A stretch of DNA of 64,000 nucleotides, taken from Rhabdophis nuchalis. Its lineage: Eukaryota; Chordata; Lepidosauria; Squamata; Natricidae. The stretch lies in contig CM077647.1 in the NCBI GenBank assembly GCA_039707465.1, positions 44,577,110 to 44,641,109 of the forward strand, written 5' to 3'. The position numbers were made by a program, and so were the translations under genes. Under the pieces are notes generated by a model. That model searched no databases, was not told where the DNA came from, and saw only the letters and a program-made list of their open reading frames with translations. Shown piece by piece: positions 32,746 through 45,969 of this stretch. Position 1 is the stretch's first letter, and each line of letters opens with the position of its first letter.

Positions 32746-35734
32746 ATGGAGGGTTTTTCCATCTGTATGGTCCTGGGGAGGGGCAGGGGTGGTGGGAGAC
32801 AGGGTGTCCATAAAGAGTTGGGGGATCGTGGCCGCTGGTTACAAGCGGTCACTCGCCCCAATCCCCTGTACTCCCCTCGAGGGCTAGGTGGTCAAGGATT
32901 ACAGAGCTGGGGCCCTAGGCTGATGTTTTGTAATGCCAGGTCCATGGTGAACAAAGCCCCCCTCATTAATGACCTAGTGTCAGAGGGGGACCCGGACCTG
33001 GTGGGAATAACGGAGACCTGGTTGGGCCCCGAGGGGAGTTTACCCCTCGTGGATATGTGCCCACCAGGCTACCATGCATTTCATCAGCCTCGGGCCTCTG
33101 GCAGGGGTGGAGGACTGGCGATTATTATTAGGGAAGGTCTCAAGCCGAGGGAGACCACTGTACCACAGACCACCGGCTGTGAGTCCCTCTATGTGAGGTG
33201 GGGCCTAGGGATGCAGCTGGGCTTGCTGATTGCATACATGGCTCCCCGCTATGTAACAGCAGACCTGCCTGAGCTCCTTGAGGTGATCGCCGAGATGGCG
33301 GTTGAGACCCCCAGACTATTAGTCGTGGGGGACTTTAACTTGCCATCGGCGGGCGAGACATCCGAGGTAGCTCGGGAGTTCATGGCTTCCATGACAGCCA
33401 TGGACCTGACTCAAGTAGTTCGGGGCCCCACCCACAATGGAGGACACATGCTGGATCTGATGTTTGTCTCTGGCCAGTGGAGAAGTGATCTCGGAATCGG
33501 GGATTTGGTCATCTCACCCTTGTCATGGACAGATCACTCTCTCCTTCGGCTGAACTTTCCAATCGTCACACCCCACCACAGGGAGGCAGAACCGGAGACA
33601 CCTAGATGGTTCCGCCCCAGGCACCTGATGGATCCTGAAAGGTTCCAGATGGAGCTTGGGCCAGCACCTGTAGCCTTGACCCGCGACACGACTGAGGACC
33701 TAGTGGCCGCATGGTATAATGCTGCCACGGAGGCCTTGAACCATGTCACGCCTTTGCGGCCTCTCACACGGCGTCGCCTCACCCAGGCTCTTTGGTTTAC
33801 CAAGGAGCTGAGGGAGATGAAACACCGCAAGAGACGCCTAGAGAGTAGGTGGAGATCCTCTTGGTCCGAATCCGACCGAACACTAGTGAGAGCCCATTTG
33901 AGGACTTACTTAGTGGCAATGAGGGTGGCCAGACATGAGTATTGTGCCACCCTCATCGCGTCCACAGATAACCGCCTGGCGGCCCTGTTTGGGGTAACCC
34001 GCTCCCTCCTTCAACAGAGGCCGTGGGAAGCCCTGTTGCAGGGCCGTGCCGAGGAATTTGGTGAATATCTGCTGGATAAAATCTCTCAGATCCGGAGCAG
34101 GCTGCCCTCCACAGACAGTAGTCTAGAGGAAGTTCCCGAGGCAGGTCTTGAGACAATTTTATGGGAGGACTTTGACTTTGTTGCTGCCGATGATGTGGAC
34201 AGGTTGTCAAGGAGACTAAAGGCCACCACTTGTTTATTGGACCCGTGTCCCTCATGGCTTGTACTGGCATCCTGGGAGGTGACACAAGACTGGCTCCAGA
34301 ACATAGTGAACGCTTCTTTGAGTGAGGGGTTTTTGCCTACCGCCTTGAAGGAGGCGGGGGTGAGACCCCTCCTCAAGAAGCCTTCCCTGGACCCAGCATT
34401 ATTGGAGAATTATCGTCCGGTCTCCAACCTTCACTTTCTAGCGAGGTTGTAGAGAGTATGGTGGCACTGCAGTTTCCTCGCCACCTGGAGGAAATTGATT
34501 ATCTAGACCCGCGCCAGTCCGGCTTTCGACCCGGTCATAGCACCGAAACAGCATTGGTCGCGTTGGTGGATGATCTCTGGAGGGCGCGGGATAGAGGTTG
34601 TTCCTCTATCCTCATCTTGTTAGATCTCTCAGCGGCTTTTGATACCATCGACCATGGTATCCTATTGCGCCGACTGGGGGGGTTGGGGGTGGGAGGCACT
34701 GTTTTATGGTGGTTCTCCTCCTACCTCTCTGGTCGGTCGCAATTTGTGTTAACAGGAGGGCAGAGGTCGACTTCTAGGCCCCTCACTTGTGGGGTGCCGC
34801 AGGGGTCAGTCCTCTCGCCACTCCTGTTCAACACATATATGAAGCCACTGGGTGAGATCATCCATGGTTTTGGGGTAGAATACCATCTGTACGCTGATGA
34901 CACTCAGTTGCACATCTCTACCCCAAACCACCCCAATGATGCCGTTGAGGTGATGTCCCGGTGTTTGGAGGCCATACGGATCTGGATGGGCAGCAACAAA
35001 CTCAAACTCAAACTCAACCCGTCCAAACCGAGTGGCTGTGGTTTCCGGCCTCCCGGTTTAGCCAGTTGACACCATTACTGGCCATGGGGGGCGAAGTACT
35101 GGCCCCTGTGGAGAGGGCATGCAATTTAGGAGTCCTCCTGGATTCCCAGCTGTCCCTGGAGGACCAGGTGGCGGATGTGGCTAGGGGGACATTTTACCAG
35201 GTTCACCTGGTCCGCCAATTGTGCCCCTTACTTGACCGGGAGGCCCTTCGCACAGTCACTCAAGCACTTGTGACTTCTCGCCTGGACTACTGTAACGCTC
35301 TCTACATGGGGCTCCCCTTGAGATGCACTCGGAGGTTGCAGTTGGTCCAGAATGCGGCCGTGCGGGTGATTATGGGTGCTTCAAGGCAATCCCACATAAC
35401 ACCGCTCCTGCACTGGCTGCCTGTGACCTTCTGGGTGCGTTACAAGGTTTTGATGACCATCTTCAAGGTGCTCCATGGCATGGAGCCTAGCTACCTACGA
35501 GACCGTCTGCTGCCCCATACGTCCCTACGACCAATACGCTCTCACAGAGAGGGTCTGCTCCGGGTGCCGTCAACCGGGCAATGCCGGTTGGCGACACCCA
35601 GGGGAAGAGCCTTCTCTGTGATGGGCCCAACCCTCTGGAATGCTCTACCTCCCGAACTCCGTGTCATCTCGGTCCTCCGCCTGTTCCGCCAGCGGTTAAA
35701 AACGCACTTCTTCCAACAAGCCAGTCTGGCATGA
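32746..35734 (+). pseudogene. L2 LINE ORF: endonuclease + reverse transcriptase, two frameshifts
   Basis: Frame 1 (32,746-34,452) carries the apurinic-type endonuclease: [40 protein letters not shown] and SWTDHSLLRLNFP hold its metal-binding and catalytic residues. It continues through the linker to the reverse transcriptase start ([20 protein letters not shown]). A shift near 34,445 moves to frame 2 (34,458-35,069) with [24 protein letters not shown] and the catalytic YADD at 34,890-34,901. A second shift near 35,030 leads to frame 3 (to 35,734), with SRLDYCNALYMGLP and the C-terminus. Near 35,000-35,020 a CTCAAA unit is repeated, giving KLKLKL. The true start is uncertain; clear homology begins near 32,890. 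Confidence 0.92.
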
Positions 35735-35927
35735 TTTTACTCGACACTGTACTGCTTTTAGTTGACCAAAGTTTTAATTCAGGGGTTTTAATATGGGTTT
35801 TAGCGCAGGGTGGGTTTAATTTAATTCAGTTTTAAGAATGCTTATATTCTTGTATATATGTATATTTATATTTTATATTCCCTGTGCGCTGCCCCGAGTC
35901 CCTATGTGGTGAGATGGGTGCAGCTTA

Positions 35928-36065
<138 letters not shown>

Positions 36066-36084
36066 AGCCCTACAAGATGATTTT

Positions 36085-36255
36085 CGCTCCAGCAGTTCAA
36101 GTCATAGCACCATGTAGCGGGGTGACCTCCCATCACATGGCTCAATTTCTGCTCATTTAGCAGTTTGAAAGTATATTTTATATGCAAATAGATAAATAGG
36201 CACCATTTTTGTGGTAAGATGGCACTTTGTGCAGATGATCAGAACTATACCAGTA
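36085..36255 (+). repeat. Degenerate Sauria-like SINE fragment
   Basis: GTAGCGGGGTGACCTCCCAT, GCAGTTTGAAAGTATATTT and GATAAATAGGCACCATTTTT follow the middle of Sauria-type SINEs. Head and tail are not recognisable. Confidence 0.55.
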
Positions 36256-37462
36256 CTGGATCTTTCTCCTACTGTGATGCCCACTTGCGAAACAACTATG
36301 GCAAAGAGAGAAATCCTCCAGATGACACTGTAGGATTCTGTTCATTTTTCCTTCTGGTACAGAGCTAGCTCCCTCTCCCCACATGGTGCACCTTGGAAAG
36401 CATGCAAGAGTGAACCAAACAGGGCTAGAAGTCTTCGGCAGCCAAACTCCTGCTCTGTATTAGCACTGTAGTCTCCTGGCTAATGATAACATCGTCATAT
36501 GCTAAATAAATAAATAATAACTGATTCCTTACTTCATATGTTTCTGTTTTACCATCCTAGAAACTGTTTGTTACATAAACATGTCTGTATGTAACATTAT
36601 GAAACATCTTATATTTCATTGAGAAATATAAGATTGAAGGAAAAATTGCAGTAATTTTTTTTAATATGTAGGGATGCCCAGAAAGATGGCATAGACATAG
36701 TGTCTGTTAAAAGCTCCTTCTAATGCCTCTTTTAATTTTTAGCTAGTTCTTTTGCTTTTACTTCATAACCCTTATTTTATTTTTATCCTTTTATTCTTCT
36801 TCTGAAAAATTATGGTTTGTTTGTTTTTTACTATTTTTACTGGAGAGCAGTATTTTTAGCATCTATGCCATAAGGAAAAGAAAAAAAGAGGCAGGACTCA
36901 CATTCTGCTTCTCAGATTTAGCTCAAACCTACTAAATAGCTCAAGTTGACAGATTCCTGAAAAGTAAACAGCCATTTGCTGTAAGTAACCAACCTCTCCT
37001 GTTTCTCCTGAGAGCCTCTCAAACACACATAACACCCTAGAATAGGATCTTCATGAGAGAGAGAGCGTTCGCTCCCAACTCTTAGATCTTTCTGCCTCTG
37101 TCCTTGAAGAAGCTTCCCCTTCTCAGATCTCAGCTATTTGTTCAGCTGCTGCTTTGTTCAGCCTATGAGACAAGGAGATGAAGACTTCATAGGCCATCTT
37201 AAGTATAGCCCCTTTAAAAAATTTCAGATGTCTCTATTGGGATAGTTGTCCTTTTAACAAAATTAAAAATAAGCATTGTTTGCTTTTTAAAAATATATTT
37301 TAGCTATTATAGGAGCAGTTCTAAATGCAACCTGAACACAAGCAATTGAAGTAGTGCCTCATTTCATGATCTAAATCTCCTCCCTTAATTCTTCTAAACT
37401 ACAAGATGCCATGGTTTTATGTTACATCGATCAGTCTTTGTCTAACCCAAAACTAATTCAAA
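36256..37462. other. No gene seen
   Basis: AT-rich DNA without recognised repeats or coding similarity. Confidence 0.45.
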
Positions 37463-37880
37463 TTTCAAATTCAAATTTAATTTGTAGAACCGCTCCCTCT
37501 CCCCACAGGGACTCGGGGCGGTGCACAGGGAAAGTAAAAACAATAAATATACAAATATAAATACATAATATAAAAACAGATTAAATCTATTCCTGTGCTA
37601 AAACCCGTTAAACTAAAATACCCAGCAGCTATAAATAAGTTTAAAACCCCATAGAAAGAGAGACTAGCCTAGGCCGGCCAAGCGGAAAAAGTGTGTTTTT
37701 AATTTCAGACAGAAGGAGCGGAGGTCCGTAGTCGTTCTAATATCGGGGGGAAGGTCGTTCCAGAGGGCCGGGCCCGCCACAGAGAGAGCCCTTCCCCTGG
37801 GCGTCGCCCGCTGGCACAGTCTAGTGGACGGCACCCGGAGAAGTCCCTCTCTGTGGGAGCGAATCGGCCGTGAGGATGGA
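37463..37880 (-). mobile_element. L2-type LINE 3' end (subfamily B), minus strand
   Basis: In reverse it encodes the last about 70 residues of the L2 protein (PIRSHREGLLRVPSTRLCQR and WNDLPPDIRTTTDLRSF), then the 3' UTR, hairpin (CCGCTCCCTCTCCCC...GGGGCGGTGCAC) and a (TTGAA)-like tail. The reading frame is open here. The 5' truncation is near 37,880. Confidence 0.9.
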
Positions 37881-39650
37881 TGTATTAATTTTTGTAATAT
37901 CTTGCCAAATGCCAAAAACTAAGAATCTTGAACTTATCCAATTTTGAGAGCTTTATCTTTTTTTAAAAATATATATGGAATGAAATGTTTTCCTAATATC
38001 ATATTTTAAGCAACTAAAAAAACTATTGTTGAATTTACATTGATATTCATCTTCTAAACACTTTTTAGTTGGCAATTCTGAGAGCACAAAATGTCATCTT
38101 AAGTTGTTCTTAAATATCTGAGGTTATTTTACATTAAAGAAAATGAAGAAAAGTTGGGGACAATGTGAAATTGACATATCCTTTTAAATTCCATCTTCTG
38201 TGTGTCCATTTAATTCATTGTTTGGTGAGTAAAGAATTGCAGTTTAAGGTGATCTCATGATACATAGTATTAGTATCACAATCCAGCCAAGTGTAATCTA
38301 GTCTAGTATGTTATACAAACTCAACTCATGTGTTTAACAAAAAGTGTGGGTTAATAAATTAAACCATAATTAAGTCAGTTACAATAAGTCAGTTACAACA
38401 TTTGTGAATGCTGTCTGCGGTAGTGGGGAGAGGCTCTGATACAGAATAATAATCCTATTCAAAATGTAATTAGGCAGCTGTAGTGATGCATGAACCCCTA
38501 TGTGTTAGGCTAAGGCTAAGTTGGAGTTCAACAACATCTGGAGGGATACGTGTGGCCCATCCTCTAATTAGAGAAGATATATTAGCCAGCACAAATGCTT
38601 ATTTTTCAAAGTGGAAGCTCATGTGTAGATTTAATTCTCTTCGGCCACTTGGAAACAAAGGATCAGGATCTTCGTGGAGACACTAAGAAAAAAAGGGTGG
38701 GAAGGAAGTATTTCATATTTTATATGGAAAGTGCTGCTAAATAAACCAAAAGGGGGGAAAAACTGTCTCATATGGCTTTTCCACCACTGATTATGTGATT
38801 GGGGGTGGGGGGGGGAGAAATTTGTGATTGAATTACTGTATGCCTTTCTGTGATGTCTGAAAAAAAAATCAGAGCCTTTGTGTGGTCGCAGAAGATTCAT
38901 AGAAGGTGGCTGCAGTTATTTGAGGGAAGGGTGGTGGGTTTTCCTCCCTCCTTTCTTTTCCAGTAGAGATCTTCAACAGCCTGAGTGGGCACATGTGCTT
39001 CGGAACAAATGGGGTTCCAAATGAAAGTCAGATTTTCTGTTGTGAGTTCAAATTTCCCTGAAAGTGTTGGAATGCCTGTAAAACATATTTTGTTTTGGGG
39101 AAATGGTTGTGTGTATGTGTGGATATTTTAATTCTGGGATTGGCATTTCAATTCATTGGAAAAAGATGAAGACAAAGCATTGATGGGATAATATAAATGG
39201 AAAGAAGGAAGAAAAGGAGGATATTTTTTTAAAAATTAAAAACAGTTAGCAAATTGTGATCAACAACCTAAATATTCCCCTAAGAAGTTATACCTGAGTT
39301 ATCCGCAATCATAAGCAACCCATTGTTTGCAAAAAAAATGGAAGCTTAAGAAGTATCTTTTTACTCCAAAACTATTCATCTTTTCAATGAGATTTTTGGG
39401 AAGAGTAGGAAATCTCTTGTCATTTTTCTTAAAATCTACACTTCGTACTTCAGTAAGTAAAGAGGCATGAGTTCTGTTTTAGCTGTGGGAGAAGCAATGA
39501 AGTATCTAAAATTTGGGCTTCTGTTCATTGCAGAGGTTAAAATGGTAAGACTCTTCCAAATTAGGCTTGAGGCCAGTAACTACATGAACATCTATGTGAA
39601 ATCCTTCAATGTATCAAACCTTATATTTATCACAGCTGACAATTTTTCTT

Positions 39651-39682
39651 TTGGATTTGGCCCAATGGTGGGCCAAATCCAA
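39651..39682. repeat. Perfect short inverted repeat
   Basis: TTGGATTTGGCCCA and its exact reverse complement are separated by four bases (ATGG). Confidence 0.95.
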
Positions 39683-39895
39683 TATTTTGGCTCAATATCA
39701 TGATATTTTTATCCTTAAGAAATTAATAAATGATGTAGAAACAAATATAAATATTTTTCATGCATTCTCAATCAATGTTGCCTTCTTTGTAGAAATTTTG
39801 AATTTGTTTCAGTCAAAGATGAATCTTTCAAGGACTCTAATAAGTAGGACAATGAAAAATCTTTTAATTACATTTCTTCAGCCAACAACAACTCA

Positions 39896-39920
39896 GTAGT
39901 AGACAGCAGCTGTCTACTAC
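39896..39920. repeat. Perfect short inverted repeat
   Basis: GTAGTAGACAG and its exact reverse complement are separated by three bases (CAG). Confidence 0.95.
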
Positions 39921-40304
39921 ATAGTTATCCAACTGCCAAAAAGTAGCATGAGAAACTTTATCCAAAATTTTACTGACAACATTGTTCCCTTATTGTGACA
40001 AAAGAGTCACTCTGTCCTAAAATGTAATAAAGTACTTTGCTATGATTTATTCTTGATAAATCCATGTTTGCTTCTTTTAATGTTTGCTTTCTTTTCTTCT
40101 TGTTTATCTTCCTAATCCAGCCTACAATGGTTCAATTTTTCTGGTGATCTTGTACCTATGGACTAGCCATGTTGTAGATGCTAAGTTATTCTTTTGGAAG
40201 AATCACAAATTCACATCCTGGCAGCACAATGTATCCTTTCAAGGTTAAATCCTCAAAAGTTAAAAGGGACAAATACTGTTAACAAAATATGGTGTACTTT
40301 ACAA

Positions 40305-40439
40305 CAGGGGTCCCCAACCTTTGCAACTTTAAGTCTGAAGGATTTCAGCTCCCAGAATTCTCCAGCCAGCAAAGCTGGCTGGAGAATTCTGGGAGCTGAA
40401 GTCCTTCAGACTTAAAGTTGCAAAGGTTGGGGACCCCTG
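40305..40439. mobile_element. Foldback hAT MITE, almost perfect 135-bp palindrome
   Basis: Two 66-base arms (40,305-40,370 and 40,374-40,439) pair almost perfectly around a three-base loop. The ends are CAGGGGTCCCCAACC. Perfect 8-bp copies of CTTTACAA flank it at 40,297-40,304 and 40,440-40,447, the hAT target-duplication length. High arm identity points to a recent insertion. Shorter relatives lie at 9,025, 11,488, 14,098 and 46,613. Confidence 0.97.
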
Positions 40440-40447
40440 CTTTACAA

Positions 40448-43400
40448 GATATGCAGCTACATCATACTCTACTAAGGTTATAAAAAAAACATGACATATC
40501 CTACAGCAAGCCCATTGTGTGAAGAAATTAGGAAAAGAATCTGTGCAATGAGATAAAAATCAAATTCTATAAGAACATTACATTTACAAAACAAGATTAA
40601 GATGCTGATTAAAATAAGATTCTAGCAAAACATTCTCACACATGAACTAATATGTAACTAAAACACTTTACAATACATCATGATCAATATTTGAATTAAC
40701 ACTGTGTGGCAACATGCCTTGTTCTGAAAATATAAAGAAAATCAGACAGATGTTCACAGACACTAAGCCTAAAATCCATAATTAGACTGGAGAACAAGTA
40801 AACATTTGGAAAACCATGTTTCTGAGCCCCAGAAACGCTTTAATTCTTAACCCTAACTATTAGTATGTCCAATATTCCAGTGTTTGCAGTTTTCCAACTT
40901 GTCTTTTATCAAATGCACCACTTCAAAGATATCTCTCCCTTCATGATTTTGCAACTGAAATAAAAGTAGTGGAAGCTCTGTCTGTGAAAAGCTTTATTAA
41001 CAGAAGAATACACTTATAAGAATAAATTCTTTAGTTGATGCTATAAGCATAGAACCAACTTGCCATGAAAGGGGGGGGGGGGTAGGGAAGAGAAATAAAC
41101 ATGAGAGTGCCAGTCTTTTTTTCTTTTAAAATGGTATGGAGAATATTTTATTTTTCTAAGAAAGTTATTTGACTTCTAAAATTTCCATTTACCATTAGAG
41201 TTTTTCCTTCATACTTATGGTTTTTCTGTAAATATAAATATAGCATATAACATGTTTAGATTGTGACATTTTAGCTAGTTCTCTAAAAATAAATTAACAT
41301 ATTAATTCCATGTAGTGTTAATATCAATAGTGATAAAATTGCTAATTATTTAGTGATAAAATAATTAAAATTATTAATTAAAGAAACATTTTAACTTATG
41401 TTTTATCTCATTGAAATTATTCTATACTTCTTATATTTGTTTCAGAATTTAGAGAATTGCCTCCTGTTCAAATTGCCAAATATGTCATGGCTTTAGTTAC
41501 AATTGATGAAATTTCTACTTTTGTCAAGTTCATCAATTCCTCTAGAGAACAAAGTAAAAATGTATTCTAAATCATAGAAAAAATATTTTGATCCACACTA
41601 TGATGGCTGCATTAAGTTCCTCCCAAAAATAATGGAGGTTAAACTGATTATAAATTCTGTTAAATCCAATAGATTAAATGAAATATATAAAAGTGAAATA
41701 AGTTTACAAACAGCATAAAAATTGTGGTAGCAGTATGACAATTAGTTAAAAATGTAGCAGACAGATCACATGGGAGGTGGATACCAAAGAAATACACATA
41801 GCAAAATGTAATCCTGGGCCTTATTTAAGCAGTTGCTAGGGCCAAGCTAGGCTAACACCGTCTTCCTCAGCCTGATGCTCTTCAAATTCTCTGGACTACA
41901 ACTCCTATCAACTCCAAATACCATGGAGGAAATGAGGAAGGCAAAGTAACCAATCAATCAAATTAATCAATCAGAAACAGTTACCAAATATGTATCCCAA
42001 TAAAGCAATACAACCTCTGCTTCTTATATACTTGGCTACAAGGTTGTGATTGCATCCTGTGGAGCTTCATTATAATCTTATAATGCACATTTGCCATTTT
42101 GCTGCTATCATATTTAGCAGTGGATGCTGTGCACCACAGCTACAGTAATTTGGTGTTTGAATTCATTTTCTTTTTTTACTGAAACAATGTATTTTTCTTT
42201 CTTCCTTTCCAAAAATTTAATTGCTGAAATTAAGTCTTCGAGTTGAAGACAATTCATAGTGACTTTCATGGACATAGCCTTACAGTTTTCCTGGCACAAG
42301 TGATTTGTATTCCACTCTAATATTAAGCAAGTACATCCAGCAAAAGTTAATTTTGTATTGTCACCTAGCTAATTACTTGCTGGATTAATTATTCAAAATC
42401 TGGGTCAAACTGAGTCCTTACAACCTGTAGGCAATTTTAATAACATTTTTATGCTTTTTCTTTATAAACTAAATGTTCCACTTATAAGCTATTTAAATGG
42501 CTTCAGAAATCTCTACTTTCATTTAGGTTTTGTTGCTAAATTTTATCATAATTACTTCCTAAAATATTAACCCAATCATTGTGGTTGAGATTTTCAAATA
42601 ACTATTTTGAATTGGGGTGATTATCTTGCAATCAGTAAGTGGACATGCTTGGGTAACTCCTAAACCAAAGAATAGCGTGTAATTTTCAAGCAGGGCTTCA
42701 ACCACTGTTTTTTAAACAATCTTTTGTTTATCCACAACCCAATCAACCCTTCTCTGCTGTTCCATACCTGCAATCAGCAGTCACTATCACCTCTAAAGAA
42801 TTCTTCGCATAACAATGCTTTTTTTGTTGATTAATGAAGAGTTATTCTTAAAACAAAGTCTATCTTCTTTAGGAATACCTGATCAGGGCTGCCAAAATCT
42901 GGACTATTATTAGGTGACTATAAGAAATCAGAAGCATTTAATAAAACATTTTATTAAATGTCTTTTAAAAGACATAAACTCCTGCCTTTTGACTCCTGTA
43001 AACTAAAACATTTTTGTCCCACAATTTCTAGGTAACAGCATAAATCTTTTTTCTTTATTGCCATCTAGTGGTAATCTGGATTTTACAACTCAGATCTAAA
43101 TTAGAATTAACTTTAACATTTTTACTGAACAAATTTTTTTTTCATACAAAATGATACTTCTTTTCTGTTACAGCATTTTATTTTCTCGAATGACTCATAA
43201 AAAGGTGTACACTTCTAAAGAAGAAAGAGGAGCAATTTGACATGGTAAAAACGTGGAAACTCTTTTACAGTACCAAACAAATCATTGTATTTCTGAAACG
43301 GATGTTCGGGTCATGTGCCACCATTAAAATCAAGGCTTCCTCTTTCTGATTTATAAGGTCACCAGAATTCTCCAGTGGGATTACATTCTGATGGTGTGGT

Positions 43401-45061
43401 TTGACCCAATATTTTTTCGGTTAACTAAAGTAAAGTAAGAAGCCCCTTTGGAAAAACAAACAGATTAAATGAAAATAAACAGCAAAAATTTGAGGTAGAT
43501 CAGACTTTGTAATTAAATCTACAGTTATCTGAAGTGACAGAAACAGAGCTAGAAAAATAATTTTGCAAGCATTGTTCGTTCAAACACCCTGGCGTGTTAT
43601 TTGGGGCACTCCATATTACAGCTCAGTGATCTTAGGGAAATAATTTCTTCCTGTGATCCTGCTGGTCTCTTCTGATGGATGGGAAGACTGCTGGGGAAGA
43701 TTCTGTACAAAAACACCAGGACTTCCTGTGAGAATGGAGTTGCTCTTTCAAAGACTTTTTTCTGGGGAGGCTGGGAGAAGGAGAAAGAAAAGTCCTTGAA
43801 TAATTGATGTTTGCATGACAAATAGACCGTGTCTTTTTCTGTTTTTTATCTTTAGTTTATTGTGCAATATTTACTTGAATATATATTACTTTGTAATATA
43901 TTCTTAAACACTTGAACGTTCACTTTTAAAGAAAACTTTTTTTTTAAAGCTTTAAAGCTTAAGCTTTAATGCTGCAAAACTATATACAGAAATAGCCCAT
44001 TGAGCTCAGTGGGGCTTAATACTAACTAAACACGTATAGATTCAGGATGTTTATAACATTTACGAAATACAACCCTTGGGAATAAGGTATTTTAAGATTT
44101 AAATACAAAAACAAAATATTTATAGGGAGAAATGGAATTTACTGAATACAGTTATTCCTATATTCTGGATTTCCAGGTGACTTTCTGGCTAGGTGTGTCA
44201 TCTTATGGGAAACACCTTAAATTTAGTTTTGCAGTTATTTATTTTTCATTATCTAGCCATCAATCTTTTCCATCTTAGATAAAACCTGCTTCTAGCTTCA
44301 AATCTTAGATTTTACCATCTCATGATATATCTTAATTAAATGTCTTTAATTTTTCTGTTACTAATTACAATGTAAGTAAGGTTTTAACAGCTTAATTTAA
44401 TCTGCCTGGAAACATTTTGTTGCTGATTTTATCCTCTTATAAATGTTCAGTGATATCACATCAACTCAGCTAATCAGATTAAGACCATGAGAGACTTCAT
44501 GATCATTGTTGCTACCATACACATTATAAAGGTCTTGTTCCAGTATGCATATTTTCACTCTCTTTCATATCCATTTCCTCCTTTGTTGTCAGCAGAATTG
44601 AAATCAAATACTAGTGTCTTTTACGTTAGTAGGTAACAATTAATCATCCCCAAAGGCTTGATCTTAAAGGTGGTTTTCATATATTTTGAAAATGTGCAGC
44701 TGGCCTCATATATACAACATTTCAATATTAAGATAATGCTTTGGAGATTGTGGCAAAGTTATATTTGTTTTAGACTATTTGAAAGAACAGCTGGTGTGCA
44801 CACGACAGGAAGAAAAACACAGAAGTTTGCTTGGCCTCTAAAGTCCATTCGTCAGCTGCTCACCTACTGAAATTACATGGTTACCCACAGTATCCTTCAG
44901 GGGTACTTAGAATCTGGAATAAAATGAATGTGTAAAAAGAAAGCCACAGGATGGAAATTTTTGAATAACACTGGGAACTCCAAACAAGGAGGAATTAATT
45001 ATGTTTTCTGAATCATTTCAAGTATTCCATAATAAAATTACTGAAATATTTGCATTATATT
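40448..45061. other. No gene; few repeat scraps
   Basis: This is the longest quiet stretch of the window. Scraps include a foldback-like fragment at 41,866-41,935 (GGACTACAACTCCTATCAAC), a reversed SINE-like piece near 42,275 (ACAGTTTTCCTGGCA), adjacent palindromes at 42,935-42,973, and CCCATTGAGCTCAGTGGGGC at 43,993, part of a palindromic repeat I recall from lizards. No coding similarity. Confidence 0.5.
42935..42973. repeat. Two adjacent perfect palindromes
   Basis: CATTTAATAAAA/TTTTATTAAATG (loop CA) ends at 42,960 and is directly followed by the 14-base palindrome GTCTTTTAAAAGAC (42,960-42,973). Confidence 0.9.
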
Positions 45062-45120
45062 GTATTGCATTGCATTGCACTGCACTGCACTGCACTGCAC
45101 TGCACTGCACTGCACTACAG
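45062..45120. repeat. (TGCAC)n / (TGCAT)n pentanucleotide repeat
   Basis: Units drift from TTGCA to CTGCA across the array, so it is a pentamer array with an early substitution spread by slippage. Confidence 0.95.
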
Positions 45121-45305
45121 TACATTACGTATATTTTCTATGGTGATCTGTCCCTAACATGATCCTTCAGGTCTTCTAACAATATATCCATCACCACTAT
45201 AACTGAGTTCATCCATCCACCTTGCTGCTAGCTGTCCTTCTCTTTCCACTTTTCTCAATGTTGAATGAATAATATAACAAACAGCTTACAGAACCCATTA
45301 TATAG

Positions 45306-45648
45306 GTAGAGGTAAAGAGACCCCTCACACATGCATGCTAGTCATTCCCAGATCCAGGGGGCGGTGCTCAACTCCGCTTTAAAGCCAGCACTGTCAGAAG
45401 ACTTTTTTGTGGTCATGTGGCCAGCATAACTAAATGCTGAAGGCACACGGAACACTGTTACCTTCCCACCAAAGGTGGTCCCTATTTTTCTACTTGCATT
45501 TTTACATGCTTTCAAACTGTTAGGTTGGCAGAAGCTGGGATAAGTAATGGAGCTTACTCTGTTGTGTGATGCTAGGGATTCAAACCACCGAACTGCCGGC
45601 CTTTCTGATCAACAAGTTCAGAATCTTAGCTGCTGAACCACCACATAT
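45306..45648 (-). repeat. Sauria SINE, near full length, minus strand
   Basis: In reverse it carries the Bov-B-like end (GGTAGAGGTAAAGAGACCCC), AGTCATTCCCAGATCCAGGG, CATGTGGCCAGCATAAC, and finally the tRNA-like head (TCTTAGCTGCTGAACCACC). Confidence 0.9.
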
Positions 45649-45761
45649 TTTATGACCCTTAATTAAGAATGATTGATATGTTGCAACCTGCTGTCTTAAT
45701 TCAAATAGCTGTTCCACCGATAGAATCTTGATTAGACTTTGGGATACAGTATGACAAAGAA

Positions 45762-45968
45762 AGCCAGTTTGGTGAAATGATTAAAGGCATTGGGCTAGAA
45801 ACAGGGAAACATAAGTTGTAGTTGTGCTTGAAGATTAAAGCCAGCAGGGTGACCTTGGGCCAGTCAACTCTCTCAGTCTAGGTAGGAAGCAATGGCAAAC
45901 CATTTCTGAAATTCTTGCCAGGAAAACTGCAAGGACTTATCAAGGGAGCCATCACTGACTTGAAGATA
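45762..45968 (+). repeat. tRNA-derived SINE (AGCCAGTTTGGTG family)
   Basis: AAGCCAGTTTGGTGAAATGA starts it. GTGACCTTGGGCCAGTCAAC, AGCAATGGCAAACCATTTC and CTTGCCAGGAAAACTGCAAG follow, and it ends near CATCACTGACTTGAAGATA. Same family as 3,296, 50,300 and 51,358. Confidence 0.85.
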
Positions 45969-45969
45969 C

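Larger units (their letters stand above)
37881..40296. other. No gene; two small perfect hairpins
   Basis: Mostly AT-rich sequence with no coding similarity. Hairpins at 39,651-39,682 and 39,896-39,920 are listed separately. Confidence 0.45.
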
